The position numbers and the translations under genes were made by a program. DNA of 64,000 nucleotides, from NCBI RefSeq assembly GCF_000717915.1, contig NZ_JOCX01000013.1, positions 151,872-215,871 on the forward strand, given 5' to 3'. The notes under the pieces were generated by a model. It was given only the letters and a program-made list of their open reading frames with translations, was not told the DNA's origin and did no database searches. This stretch comes from Streptomyces sp. NRRL S-244. GTDB taxonomy: Bacteria > Actinomycetota > Actinomycetes > Streptomycetales > Streptomycetaceae. This document shows positions 44,689-55,948 of this stretch, in pieces. Position 1 is the stretch's first letter, and every line of letters begins with the position of its first letter.

Positions 44689-45552
44689 ATGCGCCTCCGA
44701 ATCGTCGACGCCTTCACCGACCGCCCCTTCCGCGGCAACCCCGCCGGAGTCCTCCTCCTCGACGGCGGGTTCCCCCCGGACGCCTGGCTCCGGCAGGTCG
44801 CCGCCGAGGTCAACCTCTCCGAGACCGCCTTCGCCCACCCGCTGCCTCCCGGCGGGGACGCCGACTGGGCCCTGCGCTGGTTCACCCCGACCGCCGAGGT
44901 CGACATGTGCGGCCACGCCACGCTCGCCACGGCGCACGTGATCGCGACGAGCGGCCTGGCCACGGGGCTGATCCGGTTCTCCGCGCGGTGCGGCATCCTC
45001 ACCGCCGAGACCGCCGGGACCGCCGGGACCGCCGGGACCGCCGGGAGCGCCGGGAGCGCCGGCGAGGGCACGATCACGATGGACTTCCCGACGTCCTCCC
45101 TGACGCCGGTAGAGGCGGACCCCGCCGTACGGAGCGCCCTCGGCACGGAGATCAGGTCCGTCCACGACACGTCCGAGCACATCGGCGACCTGCTCGTCGA
45201 GCTGGCGGACGAGCGGGCCGTACGGGAGCTCACCCCCGACCTCGCCGCCCTGCGCGGCCACACCCGCCGCGGGGTCATCGTCACCGCGGCCGCCGAGGAC
45301 CCCTCCCGCGGGTACGACTTCGTCTCCCGCGGCTTCTTCCCGGCCGTCGGGATCGACGAGGACCCGGTCACCGGCAGCGCCCACACCGCGCTCGCCCCGT
45401 TCTGGGCCGCCCGGCTGGGCCGTACCTCACTCGTCGGCCTCCAGGGCGGAGCGCGCACCGGACGCGTCGCGGTCCGGCTGGCCGGCGACCGTACGCTCCT
45501 GACCGGCAACGCGGTCACGGTCATCGACGGCGAACTGCTCGCCCGCCCCTGA
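44689..45552 (+). CDS. PhzF family isomerase/epimerase-like protein
   Basis: A 287-residue protein. IVDAFTDRPFRGNPAGVLLLDG, LSETAF with the catalytic Glu, and PVTGSAHTALAPFWA with the second conserved loop match the phenazine-biosynthesis PhzF superfamily. Most members outside phenazine clusters are of unknown substrate. A run of six 9-base repeats near 45009-45062 inserts TAG/SAG tripeptides into a surface loop, so the insert length may vary between strains. ATG 44689 has no strong ribosome site. Confidence 0.9.
   Translation: MRLRIVDAFTDRPFRGNPAGVLLLDGGFPPDAWLRQVAAEVNLSETAFAHPLPPGGDADWALRWFTPTAEVDMCGHATLATAHVIATSGLATGLIRFSARCGILTAETAGTAGTAGTAGSAGSAGEGTITMDFPTSSLTPVEADPAVRSALGTEIRSVHDTSEHIGDLLVELADERAVRELTPDLAALRGHTRRGVIVTAAAEDPSRGYDFVSRGFFPAVGIDEDPVTGSAHTALAPFWAARLGRTSLVGLQGGARTGRVAVRLAGDRTLLTGNAVTVIDGELLARP
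45009..45062 (+). repeat. tandem 9-base repeats (six units) in the PhzF-like gene
   Basis: Four GACCGCCGG and two GAGCGCCGG units follow one another without gaps, coding Thr/Ser-Ala-Gly tripeptides. They remain in frame, so copy-number change would not disrupt the gene. Confidence 0.85.
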
Positions 45553-45567
45553 CGGAGCAGAGCGAGC

Positions 45568-45603
45568 GCCGACGCCGTGGCCGTCAACGCCTACGGCGTC
45601 GGC
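45568..45603. terminator. hairpin terminator between PhzF-like and CPBP genes
   Basis: Ten-base perfect arms (45568-45577 and 45594-45603) with a 16-base loop lie between two convergent genes; the right arm includes the end of the CPBP coding region. Confidence 0.55.
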
Positions 45604-46388
45604 AGCCAGCCCACCTTGCCCGCGAGCAGTGCGTACCCGCCGAAGGCCACGATGTCGAGCAGCGCGTGCGCGACGACGAGCGGCGCCACCCGGCCCCAGC
45701 GGCGGTAGGCCAGCACGAAGACGACGCCCATCACCATGTTGCCGAGGAAGCCGCCGATGCCCTGGTAAAGGTGGTACGAGCCGCGCAGCACCGCGCTGGC
45801 CAGCAGCGCGGCCGTCGGCGACCAGCCCAGCTGGTCGAGCCGGCGCAGCAGATAGGCCAGCACGATGACCTCTTCCACCACCGCGTTCTGCAGGGCGGAG
45901 AGGATCAGCACGGGGAACTTCCACCACACGTCCGGCAGCGCCTCCGGCACCACCGTGAGGTTGAACCCGCTCGCCCGCGCCGCCAGGTAGAAGGCCAGCC
46001 CCGCGCTCCCGATCCCGGCCGCGACCAGGGCTCCGCGCCCCAGGTCCCAGCCGGGCCGGGTGCGGTCGAAGCCCAGTACCCGCAGCCCCGGCGCGCCCTC
46101 CCGGGTCAGCAGGTGGGCGACCAGCAGCACCGGCACCAGCGCGGTGCCGATGCCGAACAGCTGCCAGGCCAGGTCCAGCCACGGCCGGCCGGGGGCGTAC
46201 GAGCCGTTGAGCGTGGCGGCCTGGTCCTTGAGGCCGCCCGGCTTGGTCAGCGAGCCGATGAAGCTGATCAGCGAGGAGAAGGCGCTCGCCCCCAGCGACA
46301 GTGCCAGCACGAGCAGCGTCTCGGTGCGCAGGACCCCCCGCCCGTCCTCGTGCAACGCCTTGACCACCGGCTCCGGCTCCGCCCGCAC
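45591..46388 (-). CDS. CPBP family intramembrane metalloprotease
   Basis: A 265-residue polytopic membrane protein. The glutamate motif is VVEEVIVLAYLLRRL (EExxxxxxR type). The histidine motifs are SYHLYQGIGGFLGNMVMG and VVAHALLDIVAFG. Members are Abi-type proteases related to CAAX prenyl endopeptidases and are often involved in peptide maturation or immunity. No bacteriocin gene is adjacent. It stands alone. Confidence 0.9.
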   Translation of the reverse strand: MRAEPEPVVKALHEDGRGVLRTETLLVLALSLGASAFSSLISFIGSLTKPGGLKDQAATLNGSYAPGRPWLDLAWQLFGIGTALVPVLLVAHLLTREGAPGLRVLGFDRTRPGWDLGRGALVAAGIGSAGLAFYLAARASGFNLTVVPEALPDVWWKFPVLILSALQNAVVEEVIVLAYLLRRLDQLGWSPTAALLASAVLRGSYHLYQGIGGFLGNMVMGVVFVLAYRRWGRVAPLVVAHALLDIVAFGGYALLAGKVGWLPTP

Positions 46389-46559
46389 GTCCGACTCCCG
46401 TCCCGCCGTTCCGCTTCGTCCACCCCATACTGCCTCTTCGGCCGGGGAAGGGGATCACCGGACCCGGAACGCGGGCGGCGGCGACGCCGGCTCGGCGGGC
46501 CGGGGGGCCACGGGTTGCCCACCGGTTGCCCACGGATGGCCCACCCGCTCAGCGCCCGC

Positions 46560-48095
46560 TCAGCGCCGTGCCGCCGCCGCGGCGCTCACCTCCTCGTCCG
46601 CCAGTCCGACCGGCCACGTGTGCACGGGGTCGCCCTTGTGCATCAGCTCGCTGTAGCGCCGCGTGATGGCGGCCAGCGCCTCGTCCCGTCCCATCCCGGA
46701 CGCGAGCGCCCGGTGGTAGGTGTCCACCTGCCAGGTCGCCCCGTTGACCCGACGCTGGCAGCGCTCCTCGATGATGCCGAGGTAGAGGTCGCGGTCGGCG
46801 GGCTCGATGCCCCACGCGTCCAGCCCGGCCGCCGCCATCGGCAGCAGCTCGTCCAGGACCAGGCGTACGGCGGACACGCTGGCCAGGCCTCCGCCCCGGC
46901 CCCGGCGCGGCCAGCGCAGCCGCGCGTCGATGCCGTACCGGCAGGCCGCGTCGAAATTGGCCTCCGCCTCGGCGAACGGGAGCCGCGTCCACACCGGCCG
47001 CTGCTCGTCGGCGAGAGTCCGGACGAGCCCGTAGTAGAAGGCGGCGTTCGCCACGACGTCGGCGACCGTCGGCCCGGCCGGCAGCACCCGGTTCTCCACC
47101 CGCAGGTGCGGCATCCCGTCGGCGACCCCGTACACGGGCCGGTTCCACCGGTAGACCGTGCCGTTGTGCAGGACCAGCTCCTGCAGGCTCGGCACCCCGC
47201 CCTCGGCGAGCACGCGCAGCGGCTCCTCCTCGTCGCAGATGGGCAGCAGGGCCGGGAAGTACCGGACGTTCTCGGCGAAGAGCTCGTACGCCGACTCCAC
47301 CCAGCGCTCCCCGAACCAGGTCCGCGGCCGCACCCCCTGGGCCTGCAACTCGGGCGGCCGGGTGTCGGTCGCCTGTGTGAACAGCGGCGGCCGCGACTCC
47401 CGCCACAGCTCGCGCCCGAACAGGAACGGCGAGTTCGCGCCGACGGCTATCTGTACGGCGGTCACCGCCTGCGCCGCGTTCCACACGTCGGCGAACCGGC
47501 CCGGCGTCACCTGCAGGTGCAGCTGTACGGAGGTGCAGGCGGCCTCCGGGACGATCGACCCGGTGCTCCAGGTGAGCCGCTCGACCCCGTCGATGTCGAG
47601 CAGGAAGTCCTCACCGCGCATCATCAGGATCTGCTCGTTCAGCAGCGAGTAGCGGTCCACCGCCGAGAGGTTGGCGGTGACCAGGTCGGAGCGGGTGATC
47701 GTCGGCAGGATGCCGATCATCACCACCCCGGCGTCGATCTCCGCGGCCTGCCGGTGGGCGTAGCCGAGCCCCGCGCTCAGTTCCTCGGCGAGCTGGTCGA
47801 ATACCCGGCCGCCGAGGCGGTGCGGAAGTACGTTGACCTCCAGGTTGAACATTCCGAGTTCGGTCTGGAAATCCTGGCTCGCTATCCGCTCCAGAACCTG
47901 GGCATTCACCATTCTCGGCAACCCGTCGGAACCCGCCAGATTCAGCTCGATCTCCAGCCCCATCATGTTCTTGGGACGATCGAACCTCTTCTCCGCCAGA
48001 AGCCGCTCCAGCCCCTCCAGGCACTCGTGGAGCTTCCTCCGATACTTCTGCCGATCGGACAGGTCGAATCCGCCCGCCACGACCTTCTCCCCCAT
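46560..48095 (-). CDS. glutamate--cysteine ligase family protein (GCS2-like)
   Basis: A 511-residue cytoplasmic enzyme of the carboxylate-amine/thiol ligase superfamily. MGLEIELNL is the Mg-ATP Glu motif, ELGMFNLEVNVLPHRL the next metal-binding strand, and HLRVENRVLPAGPTVADVVANAAFY the substrate-binding Arg region. Actinobacteria normally make mycothiol and ergothioneine, so this enzyme may form gamma-glutamylcysteine for ergothioneine or act on another amine; the neighbours do not settle it. ATG 48095 has GAGGAGGG upstream. Confidence 0.88.
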   Translation of the reverse strand: MGEKVVAGGFDLSDRQKYRRKLHECLEGLERLLAEKRFDRPKNMMGLEIELNLAGSDGLPRMVNAQVLERIASQDFQTELGMFNLEVNVLPHRLGGRVFDQLAEELSAGLGYAHRQAAEIDAGVVMIGILPTITRSDLVTANLSAVDRYSLLNEQILMMRGEDFLLDIDGVERLTWSTGSIVPEAACTSVQLHLQVTPGRFADVWNAAQAVTAVQIAVGANSPFLFGRELWRESRPPLFTQATDTRPPELQAQGVRPRTWFGERWVESAYELFAENVRYFPALLPICDEEEPLRVLAEGGVPSLQELVLHNGTVYRWNRPVYGVADGMPHLRVENRVLPAGPTVADVVANAAFYYGLVRTLADEQRPVWTRLPFAEAEANFDAACRYGIDARLRWPRRGRGGGLASVSAVRLVLDELLPMAAAGLDAWGIEPADRDLYLGIIEERCQRRVNGATWQVDTYHRALASGMGRDEALAAITRRYSELMHKGDPVHTWPVGLADEEVSAAAAARR

Positions 48096-48589
48096 CGGAG
48101 CGTCCCTCCTCGATTGCGCCCGGCCCATGCCACCCAGGCGCGCGTGTACGGTCGATGATGCCCCGGAGGCGAGATCGCTAACGCAGAGGGGGCGTGCGTG
48201 GCGGGGAGCGCGCGCCGGTTTGGCCGAAGGGCGCTATGGCACATTCACTTGGCAAGACGTCGTATGCAAATTCCGCATGGGTTTTGCCGGTTCCGGATAA
48301 TGGACGCTTTCCAGCCGAGCCCCCGTCCGGTAACCTCCGAGGTCAGCGCGGATTGTTCGCGTGCAACCGGCATGAAAGCCATGTCAGCGGGACCGGTAAG
48401 CGCCTTGTCGGCAATAGGCGGGACAGCTAGCCGAAACACTGCGTGAACACATGTCGTATAAACTCCGCAAACGAGGCAGAGAGTTGGCGCGCGGCCATTG
48501 CCCCTCAGCCCCCCTCTGGCCCCAGAATGCGACAGCGCCGTCCGCACCTGCCCCGATCCACAGGTCTCCCAAGTGAGAGGCGACCCACC
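48096..48589. other. gene-free interval with lower GC
   Basis: About 490 bases without a gene I can support. Composition is less GC-rich than neighbours, and short frames (for example 48194-48430 plus) show poor codon bias. A TATAAA -10-like box at 48457-48462 could start a 120-base leader for the gene at 48590. I see no tRNA, riboswitch or repeat that I recognise, but an unannotated small RNA is possible. Confidence 0.4.
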
Positions 48590-49210
48590 ATGCCGCTGCA
48601 TGTCCCTCCGGCTCCCGCGCCCGCCCTGCGCAGCGTCCTCGCGGCACTCGGTTCCCCCACCGCCGTCCACGAGGCGCACACTCCGGCCCTGCGCGCGCTG
48701 CAGGGTCCGCTGACCGCCGAACTGCCCCTGCCGGTCCACGTCCTGGACCGGCTGAACATCTCCCAGCTGGCAGCGGGGGGCCGCCCGCCCCGCACCCGGC
48801 TGACCGCCTGGCGGTTCCTGATCCGCAGCGGCGACCGCTACGTCGCGGCCGCGGACACCCGGCTGACGCCGGACGGCTGGGTCTTCTCCCATTTCTTCGA
48901 GGGCCCGTACGTCGCGGCCACCGAACGCGCCCTGCGCCAGGCGGAATCGCTCGGCAAGAGCTACCAGCCGCGGCTGCTCTCCGTGCCGGAGCTGTACATG
49001 CTGACACTGTGGCTGCACGGGGCGATCGGAGCCGATGCCTCCGCAGGGCTGCCGGCCGCCGCGGACCTGCTGGTGCCGCTGGCCCCGGCCCCGCCCGGGA
49101 TCGCCCCGTACCGGCCGCACCCGGTGTCCGAACTGCTGCCCGTGATGACCCACCGGCTCACTCCACCGAGCCCGCCGGTCCCGCCGTCGGTGGCCGCGCC
49201 GGCCGCCTGA
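48590..49210 (+). CDS. conserved hypothetical protein
   Basis: A 206-residue soluble protein without signal peptide or membrane helix. ALRSVLAALGSPTAVHEAHTPALRALQGPL is helical, TAWRFLIRSGDRYVAAADTRLTPDGWVFSHFFEGPYVAATERAL is a likely alpha-beta core, and VPELYMLTLWLHG follows. I do not recognise a family. ATG 48590 follows GAGAGGCGA. The tail is Pro/Ala-rich. It lies 5' of the DUF5999 gene with about 300 bases between them. Confidence 0.75.
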   Translation: MPLHVPPAPAPALRSVLAALGSPTAVHEAHTPALRALQGPLTAELPLPVHVLDRLNISQLAAGGRPPRTRLTAWRFLIRSGDRYVAAADTRLTPDGWVFSHFFEGPYVAATERALRQAESLGKSYQPRLLSVPELYMLTLWLHGAIGADASAGLPAAADLLVPLAPAPPGIAPYRPHPVSELLPVMTHRLTPPSPPVPPSVAAPAA

Positions 49211-49521
49211 GCGGGTTCCGGGCCGCGGTGCGGCGGGTCTGAGCAGGTGCGTTCCCTGCCGGTGGTCCGTACGACCCATTCGGCCTAGCCCAGCCGGGCC
49301 ACCCCCGAACCACCCGAAATGACAGGGGAGTTGAGCTGAACCGCCCGCACGAGTGATGCGTCATCAATCTATGAGGACAGCTGCCGGGAAATCCCTGCGG
49401 ACGCAACTCCGGAGGGCAACACTGGGACCCTGACCAAACCAAGACGTTGATACGGGGGGCGGCCATGAACAAAGCTTCGAGCCGCAGCACACAGACCACA
49501 TCGCAGCGAAAGAACGCATCC
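49211..49521 (+). other. leader region upstream of DUF5999 gene
   Basis: About 310 bases with no confident gene. TGATG-CGT-CATCA (49354-49366) is a perfect inverted repeat and a candidate operator. The in-frame ATG at 49465 has a GGGGGG site, but the codons up to 49522 are poor in third-position G/C, suggesting leader rather than coding DNA. Confidence 0.4.
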
Positions 49522-49728
49522 ATGTGCCAGCACCAGCCAGCGTGCCCGTCAGCCGACTCCGCCGACCGGGAGGCCGCCAAGCCGTTGGCCAACCACCCGG
49601 AACAGGGCTGGAGCCTGCTGTGCAACGGCGTCCTGCTCTTCGAGGACACCGGTGAGCTGCTGCCGGACGGCCAGATCATCGCCCCGCACCGCCCGCTCGC
49701 GGCGGCGCACGTGATGAAAGCGGCCTGA
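49522..49728 (+). CDS. DUF5999 family small protein
   Basis: A 68-residue protein beginning MCQHQPACPSADSADREAAK and continuing NHPEQGWSLLCNGVLLFEDTGELLPDG, the hallmark sequence of DUF5999, which is common in Streptomyces. Three cysteines (CQHQPAC and LLC) may coordinate metal. Function is not known. ATG 49522 is the family start; an in-frame ATG at 49465 would add 19 residues with atypical codons. A shared terminator follows. Confidence 0.88.
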   Translation: MCQHQPACPSADSADREAAKPLANHPEQGWSLLCNGVLLFEDTGELLPDGQIIAPHRPLAAAHVMKAA

Positions 49729-49767
49729 CCGGCGGCAGTACGGAACGGGAACAGCGCGGAAGAGTAC

Positions 49768-49815
49768 GACGAGGGGCCGGCCCGGGAAGCATTCTCCCGG
49801 ACCGGCCCCTTCGTC
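49768..49815. terminator. bidirectional hairpin terminator, DUF5999 / gcvP
   Basis: GACGAGGGGCCGG pairs with a matching downstream arm (one extra T) around a GGGA/TCCC inner stem. It lies between two convergent genes. Confidence 0.8.
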
Positions 49816-49872
49816 ATGCCGTCATGTCATACGAACATGTCATGTCGCTCCACGGGCGCGGTGCCCAGCGGA

Positions 49873-52758
<2,886 letters not shown>

Positions 52759-52825
52759 GTACGGAGGCCTCCTGGGTCGTACGACCTGCGAGGGGCACCA
52801 CGGCGCGGGCACCCGGACGGCCTCC

Positions 52826-53050
52826 CCCTCTGTCATCTCAACCTGAGAGCTTCACCGGAGTCGCGGGGGTGACCCGCGGATTCCGGCTTTCACCGTCGGT
52901 GAGGAGGGGAACCGGCACTGCGCGCCCGGTACCCGCCCCTGCTTTCCAGAGTGGCCTCGTCACGTGCGGTACGTATGCCTGAGAGATTCCGGGGAGGATT
53001 TGCTCCTTCGGCGCCTCCGTCGTACTCACTCGGAGGACTCTCCCGCACAG
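52826..53050 (-). promoter_or_regulatory. tandem glycine riboswitch upstream of gcvP
   Basis: On the minus strand the first aptamer (about 52964-53048) contains the hallmark GGAGAGTCC, GCGCCGAAGGAGCAA and CTCTCAGGCA. The second (about 52826-52963) contains GACGAGGCCACTCTGGAAAGCAGG, GACGGTGAAAGC and CCGGTGAAGCTCTCAGG. It ends about 70 bases before the gcvP ATG. A -10 box TAGGCT at 53069-53074 is placed to start this leader. Glycine binding is expected to switch on gcvP. Confidence 0.95.
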
Positions 53051-53168
53051 GGTCAACAGCCGTCACCCAGCCTACCAGCGAGGTTCTGGGACCTGCCTCG
53101 AGTGGCCTGCACTCCGGAAATGCCCTTCTGTAGTCATTACGGAGGAGTTGCGACCATATGGAGGGACC

Positions 53169-53540
53169 GTGCAGACCGACATCGATCCGCGCAGCCTGAT
53201 CGGCCGCAAGGCGTTCGACCGCAACGGAACCAAGATCGGCACCGTCGACGAGGTCTACCTCGACGACGCCACGGGCGTGCCCGAATGGGCCGCCGTCCGC
53301 ACGGGCCTGTTCAGCCGGGACGCCTTCGTCCCGCTGGAGCCGAGCGAGGTCGTCGACGACACCCTGCGGGTCCCCTTCGAGCGCTCCCTCATCAAGGACG
53401 CCCCGGATTTCGGCGTCGGCCGCCACCTCTCCCCCGAGCAGGAACTCCAGCTCTACCACCACTACGGACTGGACGTCTCCCTCCCGTCGGACATCCAGCG
53501 CGACTTCGGCCGCCTGGCGAACGGCGAGGACACCCCGTAG
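53169..53540 (+). CDS. PRC-barrel domain protein
   Basis: A 123-residue small beta-barrel protein: LIGRKAFDRNGTKIGTVDEVYLDDATGVPEWAAVRTGL is the PRC signature, and VPLEPSEVVDDTLRVPFERSLIKDAPDF follows. Related proteins bind RNA (RimM) or lie in photosystem proteins; here the role is unknown. GTG 53169 follows GGAGGGACC directly. It diverges from gcvP and is convergent with dinB, with 14 bases between ends. Confidence 0.9.
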   Translation: MQTDIDPRSLIGRKAFDRNGTKIGTVDEVYLDDATGVPEWAAVRTGLFSRDAFVPLEPSEVVDDTLRVPFERSLIKDAPDFGVGRHLSPEQELQLYHHYGLDVSLPSDIQRDFGRLANGEDTP

Positions 53541-53554
53541 GACGAGGACACCCG

Positions 53555-55039
53555 TCAGGCCGCGTCCGCCCCGGCCTGCCCTACGAGGGGCAGCGGATCG
53601 GAGGGCTCCAGCTCGGGGTCGTCCACCCGGAAGGTGCGCACCCGGCCCGGCGGCGATCCGGGCCGCTCGAACCGCACGGTCACCCTCCCGACCCCGCTGC
53701 CCTGCACCCACCCGGGCCCGTACACGGCGTGCAGTACGTCGCTGCCGGCCGCCCAGCGCCGCTCCGGGGCGGGCTCCGGCTCCCCGGACGCCCCTGGCGG
53801 CTCCGCACCCCGCGGGGCCTCCGCGGGCCCTCCAGGCCCTCCAGGCGCCCCGGCCTCAGGGGCACCGGCCGCCTCCGCGGGCGCACCCTCCGCAGCCGCC
53901 TCGGCAGCCTCCTGCGCGGCCGCCTCCGCGGCCGCCGCTGCCTCCGCCTCCGCTTCCGCTTCCGCCGCCTTGGACTGCGCGAACAGGTCCTCCTGCGTGT
54001 AGTCCGCGAGGCCCGTCACGCCCACCCCCAGCAGCCGGACCCCGCCCGTGGTGTCCACCGCCTCCAGCAGCCGCGCCGCGGCCTCCCGCACCACCGCGGG
54101 GTCGTCGGTGGGCCCACGCAGCGTCTCGGAGCGCGTCAGGGTCGAGAAGTCGTACCGCCGCACCTTCAGCACGATCGTGCGCCCCGAGTGCCCCGAGCCC
54201 CGCAGCCGCTGCACGCACCGGTCGGCGAGCCGCTGCACCTCGGTCCGGATCCGCACCCGGTCGTGCAGGTCCACGTCGAAGGTGTCCTCCACCGACACGG
54301 ACTTCGCGTCGCGCTCGGCGACCACCGGCCGGTCGTCCAGCCCCAGCGCCATCCGGTACAGCCCGACGCCGTGCGAGCGCCCGACCATCCGGACCAGCTC
54401 GTCCTCGCCGGCCTCGGCGAGCTCCCCGACCGTGGTGATCCCGGCGCGCCGCAGGTGCTCCCCCGTGACGGGCCCCACCCCGGGCAGGGTCCGCACCGAC
54501 ATCGGGGCGAGCAGCTCCCGCTCGGTCCCCGGCTCGATCAGCAGCAGCCCGGCCGGCTTGGCCTCCTCGGACGCCACCTTGGCCAGCATCTTGGACCCCG
54601 CCAGCCCCACGGAGCCGCTCAGGCCGGTCGCGGCCCGGATGTCCGCCCGCAGCCGCTCCCCCGTCTCCCGGGCGCTCTGCGAGTCGAAGGCCGTCCCGCC
54701 CGCCTCCAGGTCCACGAAGGCCTCGTCCAGGCTGAGGGGCTCCACCAGCGGGGACAGCTCCCGCAGCAGCCCCATGACCACCTCGCTGACCGCCTGGTAC
54801 AGCCGGAAGCGGGGGATCACGTACGCGCCGTTCGGGCAGAGCCGGCGCGCCTGGGCCGTCGGCATCGCCGAATGCACCCCGAAGCGCCGGGCCTCGTAGG
54901 ACGCGGTGGCGACCACCCCGCGCGGTCCGAGCCCGCCGACGATCACGGGCTTCCCGCGCAGGCTCGGCTTCGACGCCTGCTCCACGGAGGCGTAGAAGGC
55001 GTCCATGTCCAGATGCAGGATGGTCGGCGCGGCTCTCAC
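53555..55039 (-). CDS. dinB: DNA polymerase IV with Ala/Glu linker and tudor-like tail
   Basis: 494 residues. The Y-family catalytic core runs to about 345: Asp11 and Asp13 in LHLDMDAFYASVE, the VIPRF segment, and Asp105/Glu106 in LSLDEAFVDLE, then the HhH and little-finger regions. After about residue 360 comes a low-complexity Glu/Ala/Pro/Gly linker (EAEAEAEAAAAAEAAA...). A 60-residue basic/small domain with HAVYGPGWVQGSGVGRVTVRFE follows, similar to CarD- or UvrD-type tudor-like modules. The tail is uncommon for DinB. GTG 55039. Confidence 0.93.
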   Translation of the reverse strand: MRAAPTILHLDMDAFYASVEQASKPSLRGKPVIVGGLGPRGVVATASYEARRFGVHSAMPTAQARRLCPNGAYVIPRFRLYQAVSEVVMGLLRELSPLVEPLSLDEAFVDLEAGGTAFDSQSARETGERLRADIRAATGLSGSVGLAGSKMLAKVASEEAKPAGLLLIEPGTERELLAPMSVRTLPGVGPVTGEHLRRAGITTVGELAEAGEDELVRMVGRSHGVGLYRMALGLDDRPVVAERDAKSVSVEDTFDVDLHDRVRIRTEVQRLADRCVQRLRGSGHSGRTIVLKVRRYDFSTLTRSETLRGPTDDPAVVREAAARLLEAVDTTGGVRLLGVGVTGLADYTQEDLFAQSKAAEAEAEAEAAAAAEAAAQEAAEAAAEGAPAEAAGAPEAGAPGGPGGPAEAPRGAEPPGASGEPEPAPERRWAAGSDVLHAVYGPGWVQGSGVGRVTVRFERPGSPPGRVRTFRVDDPELEPSDPLPLVGQAGADAA

Positions 55040-55117
55040 AGCCCCGATGCTGCCTCATGCCACTGACATTCGGCCGGGGCCGGGCCCCGCGTCTTCGGAC
55101 CGCGCCGGGAAGCGGGC

Positions 55118-55756
55118 TCAGCCGGCCCGGTTGCGCCGCGCCGCCAGCTCGTCCGTCGGGTTGTGGCCGACGACCGTCTCGCCGGTGTCCACCCGCTCGC
55201 CGTGCAGCTGCGACAACGCGTTCTCCACGTCGCGCCAGACCACGCCCACGGCGATGCCGAAGATGCCCTGCCCGCCCTGGAGCAGGCTCACGACCTGGTC
55301 CGGCGAGGTGCACTCGTACACGGTGGCACCGTCGCTCATCAGCGTCATGCGCTCCAGGTCCGAGAATCCGCGGTCGCGCAGGTGCTGGACGGCGGTCCGG
55401 ATGTTCTGCAGCGCCACCCCGGTGTCCAGGAAGCGCTTGACGATCTTCAGGACGACGACGTCCCGGAAGCTGTAGAGACGCTGGGTCCCGGAGCCGTACG
55501 CGGGGCGCACCGTGGGCTCCACCAGCCCGGTGCGCGCCCAGTAGTCGAGCTGGCGGTACGTGATGCCCGCCGCGGCGCACGCGGTCGGTCCCCGGTAGCC
55601 CACCTGCTCGGGCGCCGCGTCCGCGCCCACCGGTGCGACCGGCGCGTTGTCCGGCTGACGGCGCGCGGAACCGGCCGCACTGCCGTGGAGCGGGTACGGC
55701 CCACCGTCACTCCGCACGGGGATGCCCCCGGTCGTACCGTCGCCCGTGACTCTCAC
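55118..55756 (-). CDS. MerR family regulator (second MerR of the GarA/MerR block)
   Basis: 212 residues. The winged helix-turn-helix VGYRGPTACAAAGITYRQLDYWARTGLVEP-type sequence (about 52-80) is followed by a coiled region and a C-terminal domain. It is downstream of DUF151 and another MerR gene, like the Rv1827-Rv1830 block of mycobacteria. Start GTG 55756 has GGAGGG 6 bases upstream. A TTGACG/TACCTT promoter with palindromes lies upstream, so the gene has its own transcript. Role in cell division or growth control is inferred from the block. Confidence 0.9.
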   Translation of the reverse strand: MRVTGDGTTGGIPVRSDGGPYPLHGSAAGSARRQPDNAPVAPVGADAAPEQVGYRGPTACAAAGITYRQLDYWARTGLVEPTVRPAYGSGTQRLYSFRDVVVLKIVKRFLDTGVALQNIRTAVQHLRDRGFSDLERMTLMSDGATVYECTSPDQVVSLLQGGQGIFGIAVGVVWRDVENALSQLHGERVDTGETVVGHNPTDELAARRNRAG

Positions 55757-55787
55757 GCCGACCCTCCGTCCTTGACCTGCCCCCTCG

Positions 55788-55851
55788 AAGGTAGGCAGTC
55801 ACCAGGGGTGCGTCAACGATCGCCACACTCGGCACGCCGAGTGATAATCAC
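55788..55851 (-). promoter_or_regulatory. promoter of the MerR gene with palindromic operators
   Basis: -35 TTGACG (55811-55816) and -10 TACCTT (55788-55793) have a 17-base spacer on the minus strand. Immediately upstream lie CACTCGGC-AC-GCCGAGTG (55826-55843) and GTGAT-A-ATCAC (55841-55851). These two perfect inverted repeats overlap, typical of an operator for a dimeric regulator. Confidence 0.75.
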
Positions 55852-55948
55852 CCTGAGAGTGGTTTCCCGTGTCCTATAGCGGGGAAAGGCTAACCGAATG
55901 GGCTGATGCACCCCGTGAACACGCGGCGTGGACGGCACTGCCGGCGGC

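Noticed and set aside
48194..48430. Possible small gene in the 48.1-48.6 kb gap
   Set aside because: Third positions are not G/C-biased, no ribosome site is convincing and the product resembles no known family.
49816..49872. Repeated GTCATG-type sequence near the gcvP stop
   Set aside because: Too short and degenerate to be an attachment site or a real repeat family.
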